Made by a program: the position numbers and the translations under genes. DNA of 64,000 nucleotides, from positions 434,001 to 498,000 of the forward strand of contig NZ_CP089309.1 in assembly GCF_021228795.1 (NCBI RefSeq), read 5' to 3'. Origin of the DNA: Thiocapsa bogorovii (GTDB lineage Bacteria; Pseudomonadota; Gammaproteobacteria; Chromatiales; Chromatiaceae). The notes beneath the pieces are model-generated. The model did not search any database. It was not told the origin of the DNA and saw nothing but the letters and a program-made list of their open reading frames with translations. Shown here in pieces: positions 7,855 to 17,183 of the stretch (position 1 is its first letter; each line of letters opens with the position of its first letter).

Positions 7855-8373
7855 GAGTATGCTCATCGGTATTCTCTGCGTGACGACCAGGGGCGCCGGC
7901 TCGTCGACCACGGCGCCATCCGGCTCTTCGGGTCGAGCACATTCCAGATCGCGCGGGTGGAAACAGGCGCCGAACGTTGGCCAAAAGTCCTCGAGGACGG
8001 TGAACATCTCGATCCCGAGCATCTCCCCGAGTGGATGCAGCATCCCATCATGACGCAGGCCATGAGCATCTTGAGCCGCTTTTACGAGAACGAGCGCGAC
8101 GATCATCGCGAACGTTCCCGACAGGAGGCGCTGCGCGTGCATTGCACCATCCAGCGCTCGCTGGACCAAACATGCGTCGCCACGGAAACCGCACGCGCGA
8201 ACGAACAAGCTGCACGCGCGGCCGCGGGCACCGAGCACATGGCTAGGGACGAGGCACGCGCGACCATGGAAGCCGAGCGCCGAGCCAAGGAAACCGCCTT
8301 CCAAGACAAAGAATCCGCGCTCGCCGAGGTCCTACGCATCAAGGCGTTCCTACAGCAGCACACCGACCGCTGA
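7855..8373 (+). pseudogene. Rpn-family C-terminal part, diverged copy
   Basis: The frame picks up within the nuclease-family region (EYAHRYSLRDDQGRRL, VDHGAIRLF) and continues through LPEWMQHPIMTQAM to a coiled-coil tail ending at 8373. It is diverged from the 4545-5456 gene: its tail uses ARANEQAARAAAG instead of ERQAKEA heptads. The PD-(D/E)XK part is missing and there is no proper start. Confidence 0.6.
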
Positions 8374-8976
8374 GCCCCTCTCAGATCCAGGCCGCCCCCT
8401 CATGGGGGTCGGGCTTCAGCCCGTCAAGCCCGCCGCGAACAACCGTACGGCCGAGCCGGACTCCAGTCCGACCCACAGCACGATCCGCAACCCGGCCGTC
8501 TTCATCCAATCCCCCGACCCGCCCGAGCGACAAGAACGGCCACCTCGAACCTGCCCCGTTTCGTCACCTTTTGACACAGCGGGTCCCAACCGAAGGCCCT
8601 GTCCCCGCGTCCGGCCGATTCGACGAGCCGTGTCGGGCGAATCTCGCACGACCCTTACCCTGCGGACTAACGGTTGTCGCGCGCCGGGGCCTTGGGTAAA
8701 GATTTGCGAAAAACCTTGCTACGGCAGGAAATTCAGGATCTTGGCTCGAGGCTCCGATCCGCTAAAGCGTGATGGCCGTCACGGCGTTCGACGGGGACTT
8801 CCTTTAGTCCCGTGCGCGGCGTCTCAGCGCATAAACCGAAAGGTCACTGTAGCCCGGCGATTGGCCCGAAAGGTGCTGGATCAACGTCGGGACACCCAGG
8901 GCCGCGACGCTAGAACACTGGCAGTACCCAACCGCCGGGATCGCCCGGACCATCACACAGCAACGAGAGTACAAAC
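8374..8976. other. intergenic region upstream of pilin gene
   Basis: No gene is supported in these 600 bases. The left part holds the GTCGGGCTTCAGCCCG palindrome (about 8408-8424) and a related GTCCGA palindrome near 8460. The right part carries the likely pilin promoter. Confidence 0.6.
8861..8878 (+). promoter_or_regulatory. candidate sigma-54 promoter of the pilin gene
   Basis: The sequence TTGGCCCGAAAGGTGCTG has GG and GC elements separated by ten bases, as expected for a -24/-12 promoter. It would place the transcript start about 85 bases before the pilin ATG. Major pilin genes in gammaproteobacteria are commonly sigma-54/PilR dependent. Confidence 0.45.
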
Positions 8977-9387
8977 ATGAAAAAGCAGCAATCCGGTTTT
9001 ACACTTATCGAGCTGATGATCGTCGTGGCGATCATTGGTATCTTGGCGGCGATTGCGTTGCCGGCTTATCAGGACTATACGAATCGTGCTAAGGTATCGG
9101 AAATTGTGCTAGCTGCTAGCTCGGCGCGGACCTGCGTAACCGAGATCGTCCAATCCAACGGCTTCACGAACGGCAACCTTGTGAGCTGTGGCAGCGGCTT
9201 CGTACAGACGCAGTATGTCAGCGACTTGGATATTGCAGCCGGCACAGGAGTGATCACAGCCGACGGTAAAGGCTTCTCAGAAGCTGTAGAGATCATACTG
9301 ACCCCCACGACTGCAACAGAGAACAGCATCGGCGGTTGGATTTGCACCGGCTCACCGCAAAAGTGGATGCCGGGTTCTTGCCGCTAA
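8977..9387 (+). CDS. pilA: type IV major pilin
   Basis: The prepilin has a short leader MKKQQSG, then [20 protein letters not shown], with phenylalanine at +1 and glutamate at +5 of the mature protein. This is the classic type IVa signature cleaved and N-methylated by PilD. The 136-residue size and two cysteine pairs (ARTC, LVSCG, WICTG, PGSC) fit a major pilin. There is no N-x-S/T site in the mature chain, which matters for the glycosylation genes that follow. A palindromic terminator follows directly. Confidence 0.92.
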   Translation: MKKQQSGFTLIELMIVVAIIGILAAIALPAYQDYTNRAKVSEIVLAASSARTCVTEIVQSNGFTNGNLVSCGSGFVQTQYVSDLDIAAGTGVITADGKGFSEAVEIILTPTTATENSIGGWICTGSPQKWMPGSCR

Positions 9388-9414
9388 ACTCTCAGGCAGT
9401 TGTTTAAATCGCCA

Positions 9415-9440
9415 GAATAGCCCCGCATGCGGGGCTATTC
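9415..9440 (+). terminator. terminator after pilin gene
   Basis: A perfect 26-base palindrome with 13-base arms (GAATAGCCCCGCA and its complement) starts 27 bases after the pilin stop. The T-tract after it is weak. It probably ends or stabilises the abundant pilin mRNA. Confidence 0.75.
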
Positions 9441-9927
9441 ATTTGCTCTCGCTACGAAGCCGAGCACCCTCCGGACACACAGCTAAAAAACTCAGCAAAC
9501 TCTCACGAGCCCCACCCTTCATCTTCAGTCCCTCACACTGGCACACCGTCCAGGGGAAACCTAGAGACCGCAACATCCCAAAAACCAAGAACAACTAATC
9601 TCCCTAAGCTTGCACCTATACCCGTCGACACCGTGACTACCCTGAGCGGATTTCTTCTCCGACACAAACTCCCTTTAGCATCCCTTTGCCTAGAATAACC
9701 AAACCCTAGCTTCAGTTCCGCTTTAGACTATCTGCACCCGCATCTAACAATCGTTTTCTTTAACTTACAATACTTTGCAAACCATTAGAACTCTAATCCG
9801 ATTCCTGCGGACTCGTCGCAAAGCGGTCGAACGATCCTTTCTCATCCATTATAACTCGAAAGCTTTGTTAAAGCCGCAGAATATACCTGCGCCGAACCCA
9901 GGCCGGCACCTACAAGGCAATCTGTTA
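9441..9927. other. AT-richer gene-free region
   Basis: This stretch is clearly lower in GC than its surroundings and has no convincing gene. A frame from 9775 is open into the next gene, but its first 51 codons do not look like protein. The change of composition marks the left edge of a low-GC block that runs to about 14060. Confidence 0.5.
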
Positions 9928-11898
9928 ATGACTACTCACCAACGCCTTGCCTTCCTCTCGTCTACCCTGCTTGCACTTGTAGCGATCTTCGCGCTTTATC
10001 TACCGGGTACTTATGGAGCGCTTTACTACGACGACTACAACGCTTTGAATGGAATGTCTGCCGTCGAAAACTTCGACGATGCCAAACGTTTCATACTTGA
10101 GGGTACAGCTGGCCCGCTGGGCCGGCCGATTTCCCTCCTCACCTTTCTGGCGCATTCCAAAAAGTGGCCCGAGAATCGTCATGCCATTCTCAGAGTCAAC
10201 GTAATTATTCATATCGCCAACGCCTTTCTACTTGGGGCTATCGCTGCGATGATCCTCCGGCTGCGCGGAGTCACGCCGATTAGGGCCTATTGGACCGCCT
10301 TCGGCGCAGCGACGCTCTGGGCGACGATGCCAATCCTTGCCTCATCTAGTCTTATCGCCATTCAACGCATGACAACACTTGCCGCCTTTTTCGGACTTCT
10401 TGGAATCGCTGGATTCGTGGTCGGATACTGGCTACGACTGAAACGACCGCATTTTGCGTTTGCACTGCAATTCGGCTCATTAGGCCTAGGTACATTATTA
10501 GGATTGTACAGCAAAGAAAGTGCGGCACTTATACCGGTTTTCGTCCTGTTGATCGATACGCTGCTCTTGGGAAATCGGCGTTTCCACGGCCATCTGCATT
10601 TCGCATCACGCACCCTGCTCTTTTCTGCACTCGCGCTTCTATTATGGTATCTTTCCCCATTACGACTTGACTGGTTCACAATCGTTGAACTCCGCGGTTG
10701 GTCGCCCTGGGAACGGCTTCAGTACCAAGTGGTTATGTTATGGGAATACCTTCGCCTAGCGATCGCACCATTGCCCACTGCGTTCGGACCATTCCACGAC
10801 CACCGCAATGTCATTGATTTCTCGGCCCTCCAGTGCCTGATCGCCGCCACTGCTTGGGCGATCGTCACTGCGCTATCTGCTTGGATTTATGTTCGGTTGA
10901 AAAATCCGTGGCCGCTATTTGCACTCTTGTGGTTCTTCACAGGGCATCTTCTCGAATCCACCGTCTTGAGCCTCGAACTTGTATTCGAGCACCGTAACTA
11001 TCTGGCCGTTTTCGGAATCGCGTTTGCATTATCAATCGCCACCACTCACGCACCTGGAAAACTCGCGCGCGTCGCGCCCATGTTATTCGTCTCATTACTT
11101 GCAATCAACGCGGCCTCCCTATTTGCAATGACAACTCTTTGGGGCGACCAGAGGCATGCCGCGGCGCAATGGGCCAACCGAAACCCTGAGTCGCCTCGCG
11201 CTGCCTTGCACGCAGCATTTATCGAGACGGGTGTATCTGACACTGGGATTGCCGACGCGAATAACAGGTTTATTCATGACGAGCGGAAACGCTATGCGAT
11301 ACAGATTCTCGACAGGACCTCACAAATGTGTGCAGATTGTGCAGATGTACGAATCCAAGCTCTGCTGCACGCATGCAAAGTCGAGGATGAAAGAGCGATT
11401 CGTGAGCGCTTCGAGAATTTACGCATCTCGCTAGAGAACACGGGTGAAGTAAATATATCGGTCGTAGATGGCGTTTTCGTGCTTGAGTCATTACTCGAAC
11501 ATCGTGCGTGCCCTCCGCTGCAGACCGACGACCTTCTGAAACTAATTGAGGCGATCAACTATCGAGAGGATCATATAGACACCAACTCTCAGACGCGCAT
11601 GCTCTTCGTAGCGGCAAAAATATGCTACGCCAACAACCGACATATGGATGCTTTGGACATCCTTTCGCAAGCGGAGCGGATCGCGCCGCATGCGCTGCCG
11701 GTCCTGCAGTTTCAAGTTCACATTTATGATCTCCTCGGCGATACAAACTCTGCTCAAGCCTCGATTGCTCGGCGCCGGACAATTAACCGCTCAAATACGG
11801 CGATGACCGATCTCACGCTCGACATCCTGGAGCGCAAGGTGCAGGATAAAGGATTAAATCATTCTGAGACGGACAAAGAAATCTTTTCTACACCATAG
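9928..11898 (+). CDS. TMTC-like GT-C membrane glycosyltransferase with C-terminal helical repeats
   Basis: About 656 residues, with some ten hydrophobic segments in the first two thirds and a soluble C-terminal part that looks like TPR or related helical repeats. The first periplasmic loop has ALYYDDYNAL (D35-D36) followed by GPLGRPISLLTF. This is the DD...GRPxS arrangement of TMTC/DUF1736-like GT-C enzymes, which take sugar from a lipid carrier. The ATG at 9928 is preferred because the first hydrophobic segment starts right after it. Lying between a pilin and an STT3-like gene, it is probably part of a surface protein glycosylation system; the function is inferred. Confidence 0.6.
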   Translation: MTTHQRLAFLSSTLLALVAIFALYLPGTYGALYYDDYNALNGMSAVENFDDAKRFILEGTAGPLGRPISLLTFLAHSKKWPENRHAILRVNVIIHIANAFLLGAIAAMILRLRGVTPIRAYWTAFGAATLWATMPILASSSLIAIQRMTTLAAFFGLLGIAGFVVGYWLRLKRPHFAFALQFGSLGLGTLLGLYSKESAALIPVFVLLIDTLLLGNRRFHGHLHFASRTLLFSALALLLWYLSPLRLDWFTIVELRGWSPWERLQYQVVMLWEYLRLAIAPLPTAFGPFHDHRNVIDFSALQCLIAATAWAIVTALSAWIYVRLKNPWPLFALLWFFTGHLLESTVLSLELVFEHRNYLAVFGIAFALSIATTHAPGKLARVAPMLFVSLLAINAASLFAMTTLWGDQRHAAAQWANRNPESPRAALHAAFIETGVSDTGIADANNRFIHDERKRYAIQILDRTSQMCADCADVRIQALLHACKVEDERAIRERFENLRISLENTGEVNISVVDGVFVLESLLEHRACPPLQTDDLLKLIEAINYREDHIDTNSQTRMLFVAAKICYANNRHMDALDILSQAERIAPHALPVLQFQVHIYDLLGDTNSAQASIARRRTINRSNTAMTDLTLDILERKVQDKGLNHSETDKEIFSTP

Positions 11899-11935
11899 CC
11901 CAGAGTCACCCAGATAATTAAAGAGCATTGAAGAA

Positions 11936-14062
11936 ATGAACGCCCGCCCATCTCTCAGCACTGCGTCATTCTTTGAAAGCCTACCTTTTTTTTCCATCCT
12001 TTTATTTCTTATCCTAATACTGGGATTGATTGTCCGTCTTCTGTCCTGGCCGACATGGCCGTCTCTCGACGCTGGCTCGTTATTGACTTTGCGTCCCCTT
12101 CCCGGAAACGCGGATGGATATTTCTATCTTGGACTTGCCCGTGATCTGGTCGAGGGAATTTATCACAATACAGATTCCCTAAGGGTGTTCCCGGAGCGTC
12201 CTCCGCGCCCGAATCCGATTCCGATGCTGTCCTTGATGACAGCCTCGCTGGCACGCTTTACTGGTCTGCCGCTCGAACTCATCGCCGGTATTCTCCCGAC
12301 CGTTTTAGGGACGCTTGTCGCACTACCTGCTGCCATCATAGGGCGAGAGCTTGGGGGCCGCTTGGTTGGGGTCGCTGCAGCGGCTTTTGCGGTGCTGATG
12401 CCCTACTTTGTGCAACGAAGTTCACTGGGTTGGTACGATACCGATACATTAAATGTAATTCCCCCTCTTTGCCTGGCAGCCGTCGCAACAGTGTTTTTGA
12501 ATAAGACACTCCGTGCGCGCGCCGTCGTGTTTGGTTTCTTGATCTACTCTGGCTCGGTCGTAATGTTGTTTCACTGGTGGGACCAGGCGCCGAATGTAGT
12601 GGTACTGCTTTCCGTATACCCTGCCTTGCTCATGGTCGGATTTCGTTGGCCTAGTCGTCCTGTTCGCTATGCAAGCTTTGGCATACTGTTGCTCATTTTC
12701 GCAGTCATGCCCATTAGTTTCTCTGACATCTTCTCCAAAAGCCTTGGAAGCATTCGCTATGTGAACGATCAAGGTGGAGGCGTATTTTCACCGACTGCTA
12801 TCGCAATTGGGGAGCAACAGGATCTCGGGTTTTTTCAGTCCGCAAGCTTAGTCGCAGGCAGTTGGCTGATGCTCGTATTGGCTTTTGTTGGATTAACATA
12901 CATCGGGCGCAAGCGCCCGGCGCTAATTCTTCCGCTGGTGCCTTTAATTTTCATTGGCGGATTTGGACTCTTTCAAGCCGAGCGCTTCATAATCTTTCTA
13001 AACCCCACTGTCGCTATTGGTCTAGCTGGACTCCTCGCGCTGGCCCGTGGACAATTGTCGCGCACATCTGCATTCGTGATCATGACGTCTATGTCCTTCG
13101 CCTTCGTCCTTGTACTCTTCATGGCACGAGACTATAGGGCCGCAGCGCCAATTGTACCTATGGATGTGGTAAAGCACATGATGCAAATACCAATGAAACT
13201 ACCGGCGGATGCTGTCCTGTGGAATTTATGTGACTACGGTTACGCTCTAGGTTATTGGGGGCGGCGGGCCACAGTATGTGACGGGTCATCCCATTCGAGC
13301 GCACTAAGGACGTTCACCGCGGCACCGTTATATGCCGATACACCGCTCCAGTCCGCCCGAATTGTGCATTTTTTTCTCGCGCATGGACAATCGGGGATGC
13401 AAAGGCTTCTGGATCGCAACGACCATGACTGGATGCGTAGCCAAGCTTTCTTGAACGAGATATATAGTATGACCCCGAAGGTTGCCCGCACTTGGCTTAC
13501 GGAGCAATGGAGAGATTTACCCATCGAGACTCTCGACGGGTGGATCACGTTTTTGTTTCCATCAGAAACGTGCCCCGCCTACTTAGTACTCGACCGGCAA
13601 ACGATGCGCAACACTCACTGGTGGTTTTGGTTTTCCAGCTGGAACGCCGAACGCGGCGCTGGCATCCACCCTAACTACATTTTGTTTCCTAAGATGCCGC
13701 TGGCGGGAGAACACGGAGGAATCGTCGATCCCGATGGTCTGTTCACTATCGATATGAACGAAGGGGTCGTTCAGTTTCAGGGCAATACGGTTATGCTAAA
13801 ACGCCTTAATCTAATCAGCGAACGAAGTGAAGACGCCATCGATTTCGCACACGAAGGACACTGGATCATGGACATCAATACCACAGATCACTATGGAGTA
13901 CTTCATGATCCATTCACCCACAACAAAGTGGGAAATCAACTCTACATGCAAACGATGCATGATCCATTGTTCGAGCGTGTTTATATTGCCGGCGCGGAAT
14001 TCCAGCTCTGGCGCGTACATCATCCTGACGACATCGCAACTCACGCACCTTTTTCCGAGTAA
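11936..14062 (+). CDS. STT3/PglB-like oligosaccharyltransferase
   Basis: The 708-residue protein has about 12 membrane segments and a periplasmic C-terminal domain. Motifs align with Campylobacter PglB: NADGYFYLGLARDLVEG (D60, the first-loop Asp), RSSLGWYDTDTLN (D168-T-D170), and a WWDYG-like site. The last reads WNLCDYGYALGYW (D433-Y434-G435), so both tryptophans that contact the sequon Ser/Thr are replaced. PglB moves an undecaprenyl-linked glycan onto Asn in N-x-S/T; a different acceptor is likely here. GC is low for the window, suggesting transfer. The ATG at 11936 is the first codon before the first membrane segment. Confidence 0.75.
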   Translation: MNARPSLSTASFFESLPFFSILLFLILILGLIVRLLSWPTWPSLDAGSLLTLRPLPGNADGYFYLGLARDLVEGIYHNTDSLRVFPERPPRPNPIPMLSLMTASLARFTGLPLELIAGILPTVLGTLVALPAAIIGRELGGRLVGVAAAAFAVLMPYFVQRSSLGWYDTDTLNVIPPLCLAAVATVFLNKTLRARAVVFGFLIYSGSVVMLFHWWDQAPNVVVLLSVYPALLMVGFRWPSRPVRYASFGILLLIFAVMPISFSDIFSKSLGSIRYVNDQGGGVFSPTAIAIGEQQDLGFFQSASLVAGSWLMLVLAFVGLTYIGRKRPALILPLVPLIFIGGFGLFQAERFIIFLNPTVAIGLAGLLALARGQLSRTSAFVIMTSMSFAFVLVLFMARDYRAAAPIVPMDVVKHMMQIPMKLPADAVLWNLCDYGYALGYWGRRATVCDGSSHSSALRTFTAAPLYADTPLQSARIVHFFLAHGQSGMQRLLDRNDHDWMRSQAFLNEIYSMTPKVARTWLTEQWRDLPIETLDGWITFLFPSETCPAYLVLDRQTMRNTHWWFWFSSWNAERGAGIHPNYILFPKMPLAGEHGGIVDPDGLFTIDMNEGVVQFQGNTVMLKRLNLISERSEDAIDFAHEGHWIMDINTTDHYGVLHDPFTHNKVGNQLYMQTMHDPLFERVYIAGAEFQLWRVHHPDDIATHAPFSE

Positions 14063-14225
14063 AGGACCCGACCCGCACGGTTGAGGCGCTTCGGCACAAC
14101 CAGGTGTCGGAGTTCCAGTGCATCGGGTAGAGTAGAGAGCAGTAAGCGTCCGGCGAAATACATCTACCCCGCGCACTGCGCGATCTGCAAGATGCCGCCA
14201 TGTTCCACGCACGGAGGGGAAGAGC

Positions 14226-14399
14226 ATGGCAGAGAAGCGGCGCAGTCGCGAGCAGTGGCGGGAGTTGGTCCGGGGCTGGCCGGGCAGTGGTCTGACGCAG
14301 GCACAGTACTGCGAACGTCACGGCATTTCGACCGGTAGCCTGTCGCGGTGGCGGGCCGTCTTCGGCCGGGAGCACCAAGAGTGCGGCGGGCCGGCGTGA
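14226..14399 (+). pseudogene. IS66-type TnpA accessory gene, relic
   Basis: The 57-residue frame (KRRSREQWRELVRGW, then GLTQAQYCERHGISTGSLSRW) is the helix-turn-helix TnpA of IS66 elements. The expected tail (LRLLPVQF) is present from about 14420 but in another frame, and no TnpB or TnpC follows. It is the left remnant of an IS66 copy. It lies between the OST gene and the glycan cluster. Confidence 0.65.
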
Positions 14400-14618
14400 T
14401 CCCGCGCCGAGACGCCATTACGGTTGCTGCCGGTGCAGTTCGGGGGCATCGCGGTCAGGTCTTGACTTTTGACACTCCCCGTCAGTTGCCCATTGCAAAC
14501 GTCTCGCGCAACTCTGGCCGTCGCGGCGACTTACCATGCGGCACCGACCGAGGCCTCGGCCTATGCTGCACCATGACAACACAAAGTCCACAGAACGGAA
14601 GACATCGGCGAGGCGATC

Positions 14619-15512
14619 TTGAGCAACTCTCTCTCTCCGGAATACCCGGCAGCCACCACGACACCCCTGTCGGTCATCCTACCGGCCAAGAACGAGGCCA
14701 AATCGCTCAAGGGCCTGCTGACTCGCTTGCGCGCGACGCTGCCTCAAGCCGAACTGATTCTGCTCGACGACGGCTCGACCGACCAAACGGCCGAGGTCGC
14801 CCGCGCTCACGGCGCCCACGTCGTCTCGCACCCCTACAGCCTCGGCAACGGCGCCGCCGTCAAATCCGGGGCGCGCGCGGCGAGCGGCGACGTCCTGATT
14901 TTTATGGATGCCGACGGCCAACACGATCCGGCAGACATCCCGCGCCTGCTCGCCAAGCTAGACGAGGGCTACGATATGGTGGTCGGCGCGCGCGGCGTCG
15001 GCTCCCAAGCCAGCGTCGGCCGATCGCTTGCCAACAGCTTCTACAATGGGTTCGCGACCCTGATCACGGGTCACACGATCCTCGACCTGACCTCCGGGTT
15101 CCGTGCCGTCCGCGCAGAGCGGTTCAAGCGCTTTCTATATCTGTTGCCGAACGGATTCTCTTACCCCACCACCATCACGATGGCGTTCTTTCGGTCCGGT
15201 TATCCGGTCGGCTATGTCCCCATCCATGCCGCCAAGCGCCAAGGCACCAGCCACTTACGCCCGTTTCGGGACGGCGTGCGCTTCCTGCTGATCATGTTCA
15301 AGGTTGCGACGCTCTACTCACCCCTGAAGGTCTTTTTTCCGGTCAGCGCGGCCTTCTTCGCGACCGGTATCGGCTACTATCTCTATACCTTTGTAACCCT
15401 AGGTCGCTTCACCAACATGAGCGCATTACTGCTCACCGCCGCGATCCTGGTCTTCATGATGGGTCTGATCTCGGAACAGATAACTGCGTTGAACTACCGA
15501 GAGGGAGATTGA
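14619..15512 (+). CDS. GT2 polyprenyl-phosphate-type glycosyltransferase
   Basis: The GT-A domain shows SVILPAKNEAKSLKGLL, LLDDGSTD and MDADGQHDP, as in dolichol/undecaprenyl-phosphate mannosyl- or glucosyltransferases. Two membrane segments follow near residues 235-285. It should attach a sugar to polyprenyl phosphate on the cytoplasmic side, giving the donor for GT-C enzymes such as the two upstream. The start is TTG at 14619 with GAGGCGA just upstream; no ATG or GTG fits better. A shortened duplicate of its middle part lies at 34057-34336. Confidence 0.8.
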   Translation: MSNSLSPEYPAATTTPLSVILPAKNEAKSLKGLLTRLRATLPQAELILLDDGSTDQTAEVARAHGAHVVSHPYSLGNGAAVKSGARAASGDVLIFMDADGQHDPADIPRLLAKLDEGYDMVVGARGVGSQASVGRSLANSFYNGFATLITGHTILDLTSGFRAVRAERFKRFLYLLPNGFSYPTTITMAFFRSGYPVGYVPIHAAKRQGTSHLRPFRDGVRFLLIMFKVATLYSPLKVFFPVSAAFFATGIGYYLYTFVTLGRFTNMSALLLTAAILVFMMGLISEQITALNYREGD

Positions 15513-15591
15513 TGAACGCGGAGTCCAGGACGTCCGATGCCGATGCGCAGACAACGCGAAGGTCGACCAGCGATATGAATGGCTGCCCGCG

Positions 15592-16821
15592 ATGCCCAGA
15601 CCTAAGCCGCGCCTGCTGGTTCTGACATCGACCTTTCCGCGCTGGCGCGACGACGTCGAACCGCCGTTCGTCTTCGAGCTGAGCCGGCGCCTGACCGACG
15701 CCTTCGACATCACCGTGCTGACGCCGCGCTCGCCCGGCAGCTTGGAGCGCGAGACCCTGGACGGGCTGCGCGTCGTCCGCTTCCCTTACTTTCTCCGGAG
15801 CCGGGAGAACCTCGCCAGCCATGGGGGCGGTATCCTCAACCGCCTGCGCGCCAACCCGCTCAACTACCTGCTGGTGCCACCCTTCCTGATCGGCCAGTTG
15901 TGGGCGCTAGTCCGAGTGCTGCGAGATGACGAGTGGGATCTGATCCATGCCCATTGGCTGATCCCCCAGGGCCTGGTGGCACTGCTCGCACGCAAGTTGG
16001 CCCGTCGCCCGGTCGCGCTGGTCTGCACGTCGCATGGCGGGGATCTGTTCGCCTTGCGCGGCTCGGTATTTCGCGCCATAAAGCGTGCCGTTCTGCACGA
16101 AAGCACGCGAGTGAGCGTGGTGAGCGAGGCCATGCGCGACGCAGTGATCGCCCTCGGCATTGCTCCCGAGAAGATCGCGGTCATCCCCATGGGCGTCGAT
16201 CTGCGCGAACGCTTCACCCCTGACCCGCGCATCCCTCGCGAGAAAAACCAGTTGCTGTTCGTGGGACGACTGGTCGAAAAGAAGGGTATGGGTTTACTGT
16301 TTACTGCTCTACCACGGGTGTTGCGCGCGTTTCCCGACACCCGACTCACTATCGCCGGCGGCGGTCCGCTGGAGTCCGAGCTGCGACAGCTTGCAGCGTC
16401 GCTGCGCATCAGCGACCACGTCGACTTTAAGGGTATGGTGCCGCAGTCCGATCTGCCCGCCCTCTACCGCCGCGCGATCCTCTTCGTCGCCCCTTTCCTG
16501 GTTGCAGACAGCGGCGATCAAGAGGGCTTCGGTCTCGTTCTGGTCGAAGCGATGGGTTGCGGTTGCCCGGTGATCTGCGGCGACGTGCCGGCAGTTCGGG
16601 ATATTGTTCTGGATGAGAACACCGGGTTTCTGGTCAATCCCCGAAACCCCGTGGAGCTGGCCGACGCCATCGTGGAACTGCTCGCCGATCCGATCCGACG
16701 CGATCGCTACGCCGTAAATGCACGCGACCACTGCGCCGAGGCCTTCGATTGGGGGACAATCGCTCTGCGGTATGGCGTGTTATTGTCGGAACCGCTCAAC
16801 GAAGATCCCGAAAAGACCTGA
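15592..16821 (+). CDS. GT4 glycosyltransferase
   Basis: The 409-residue protein has the two-lobe GT-B fold. The N-terminal lobe has LLVLTSTFPRW and IHAHWLIPQG. The C-terminal lobe has LLFVGRLVEKKG and the donor-binding EGFGLVLVEAMGCGCPVI. Family 4 enzymes transfer hexoses from nucleotide sugars, here probably onto a lipid-linked glycan at the inner membrane. It follows the GT2 gene by 79 bases and likely shares its transcript. The acceptor and sugar cannot be told from sequence. Confidence 0.85.
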   Translation: MPRPKPRLLVLTSTFPRWRDDVEPPFVFELSRRLTDAFDITVLTPRSPGSLERETLDGLRVVRFPYFLRSRENLASHGGGILNRLRANPLNYLLVPPFLIGQLWALVRVLRDDEWDLIHAHWLIPQGLVALLARKLARRPVALVCTSHGGDLFALRGSVFRAIKRAVLHESTRVSVVSEAMRDAVIALGIAPEKIAVIPMGVDLRERFTPDPRIPREKNQLLFVGRLVEKKGMGLLFTALPRVLRAFPDTRLTIAGGGPLESELRQLAASLRISDHVDFKGMVPQSDLPALYRRAILFVAPFLVADSGDQEGFGLVLVEAMGCGCPVICGDVPAVRDIVLDENTGFLVNPRNPVELADAIVELLADPIRRDRYAVNARDHCAEAFDWGTIALRYGVLLSEPLNEDPEKT

Positions 16822-16850
16822 CTTAGAAACAACACCGATCGATCCAACCC

Positions 16851-17183
16851 ATGCGGCTGACCACCGACCAAGTTGAGACCATCCACGAGGCCGCCGAGAA
16901 CGCATTCGGTCGGGGAACCCGCGTGGCCCTGTTCGGCTCCCGCGTCGACGACAAGAAGCGCGGAGGCGATATCGACCTTCTGATCACACCCGCAGCGGGC
17001 GATGATACTCTGCGCCGAAAGATCCGCTTTCTGGTGCTGTTGGAGCGCAGGCTCGGCGAACGACGGATCGATGTGCTGATCGCCCAGCCTGACGATCCGC
17101 GCGACATTGTCCGGATCGCCCGCGAAACGGGGGTTCTTCTATGTGCCTGGAAGCCGAGCGCCTGGCGTTGCAGCAGGCCCTGA
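16851..17183 (+). CDS. mntA: MntA-type nucleotidyltransferase antitoxin
   Basis: The small nucleotidyltransferase has the signature GSRVDDKKRGGDIDL with the D-x-D metal pair and a further Asp in RIDVLIAQ. In MntA/HepT modules this protein AMPylates the HEPN toxin and so silences it. The gene overlaps the HEPN gene by 43 bases, antitoxin first, which is normal. The pair sits as a cassette between glycosyltransferase genes with no link to glycan synthesis. Confidence 0.85.
   Translation: MRLTTDQVETIHEAAENAFGRGTRVALFGSRVDDKKRGGDIDLLITPAAGDDTLRRKIRFLVLLERRLGERRIDVLIAQPDDPRDIVRIARETGVLLCAWKPSAWRCSRP

Noticed and set aside
12449-12772. Minus-strand frames within the OST gene
   Set aside because: No domain, and they lie opposite membrane segments of a well-supported gene.
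15511-15624. A 37-codon frame starting in the GT2 stop (TGATGA)
   Set aside because: It overlaps the GT4 start, has no recognisable pattern, and is most likely chance.
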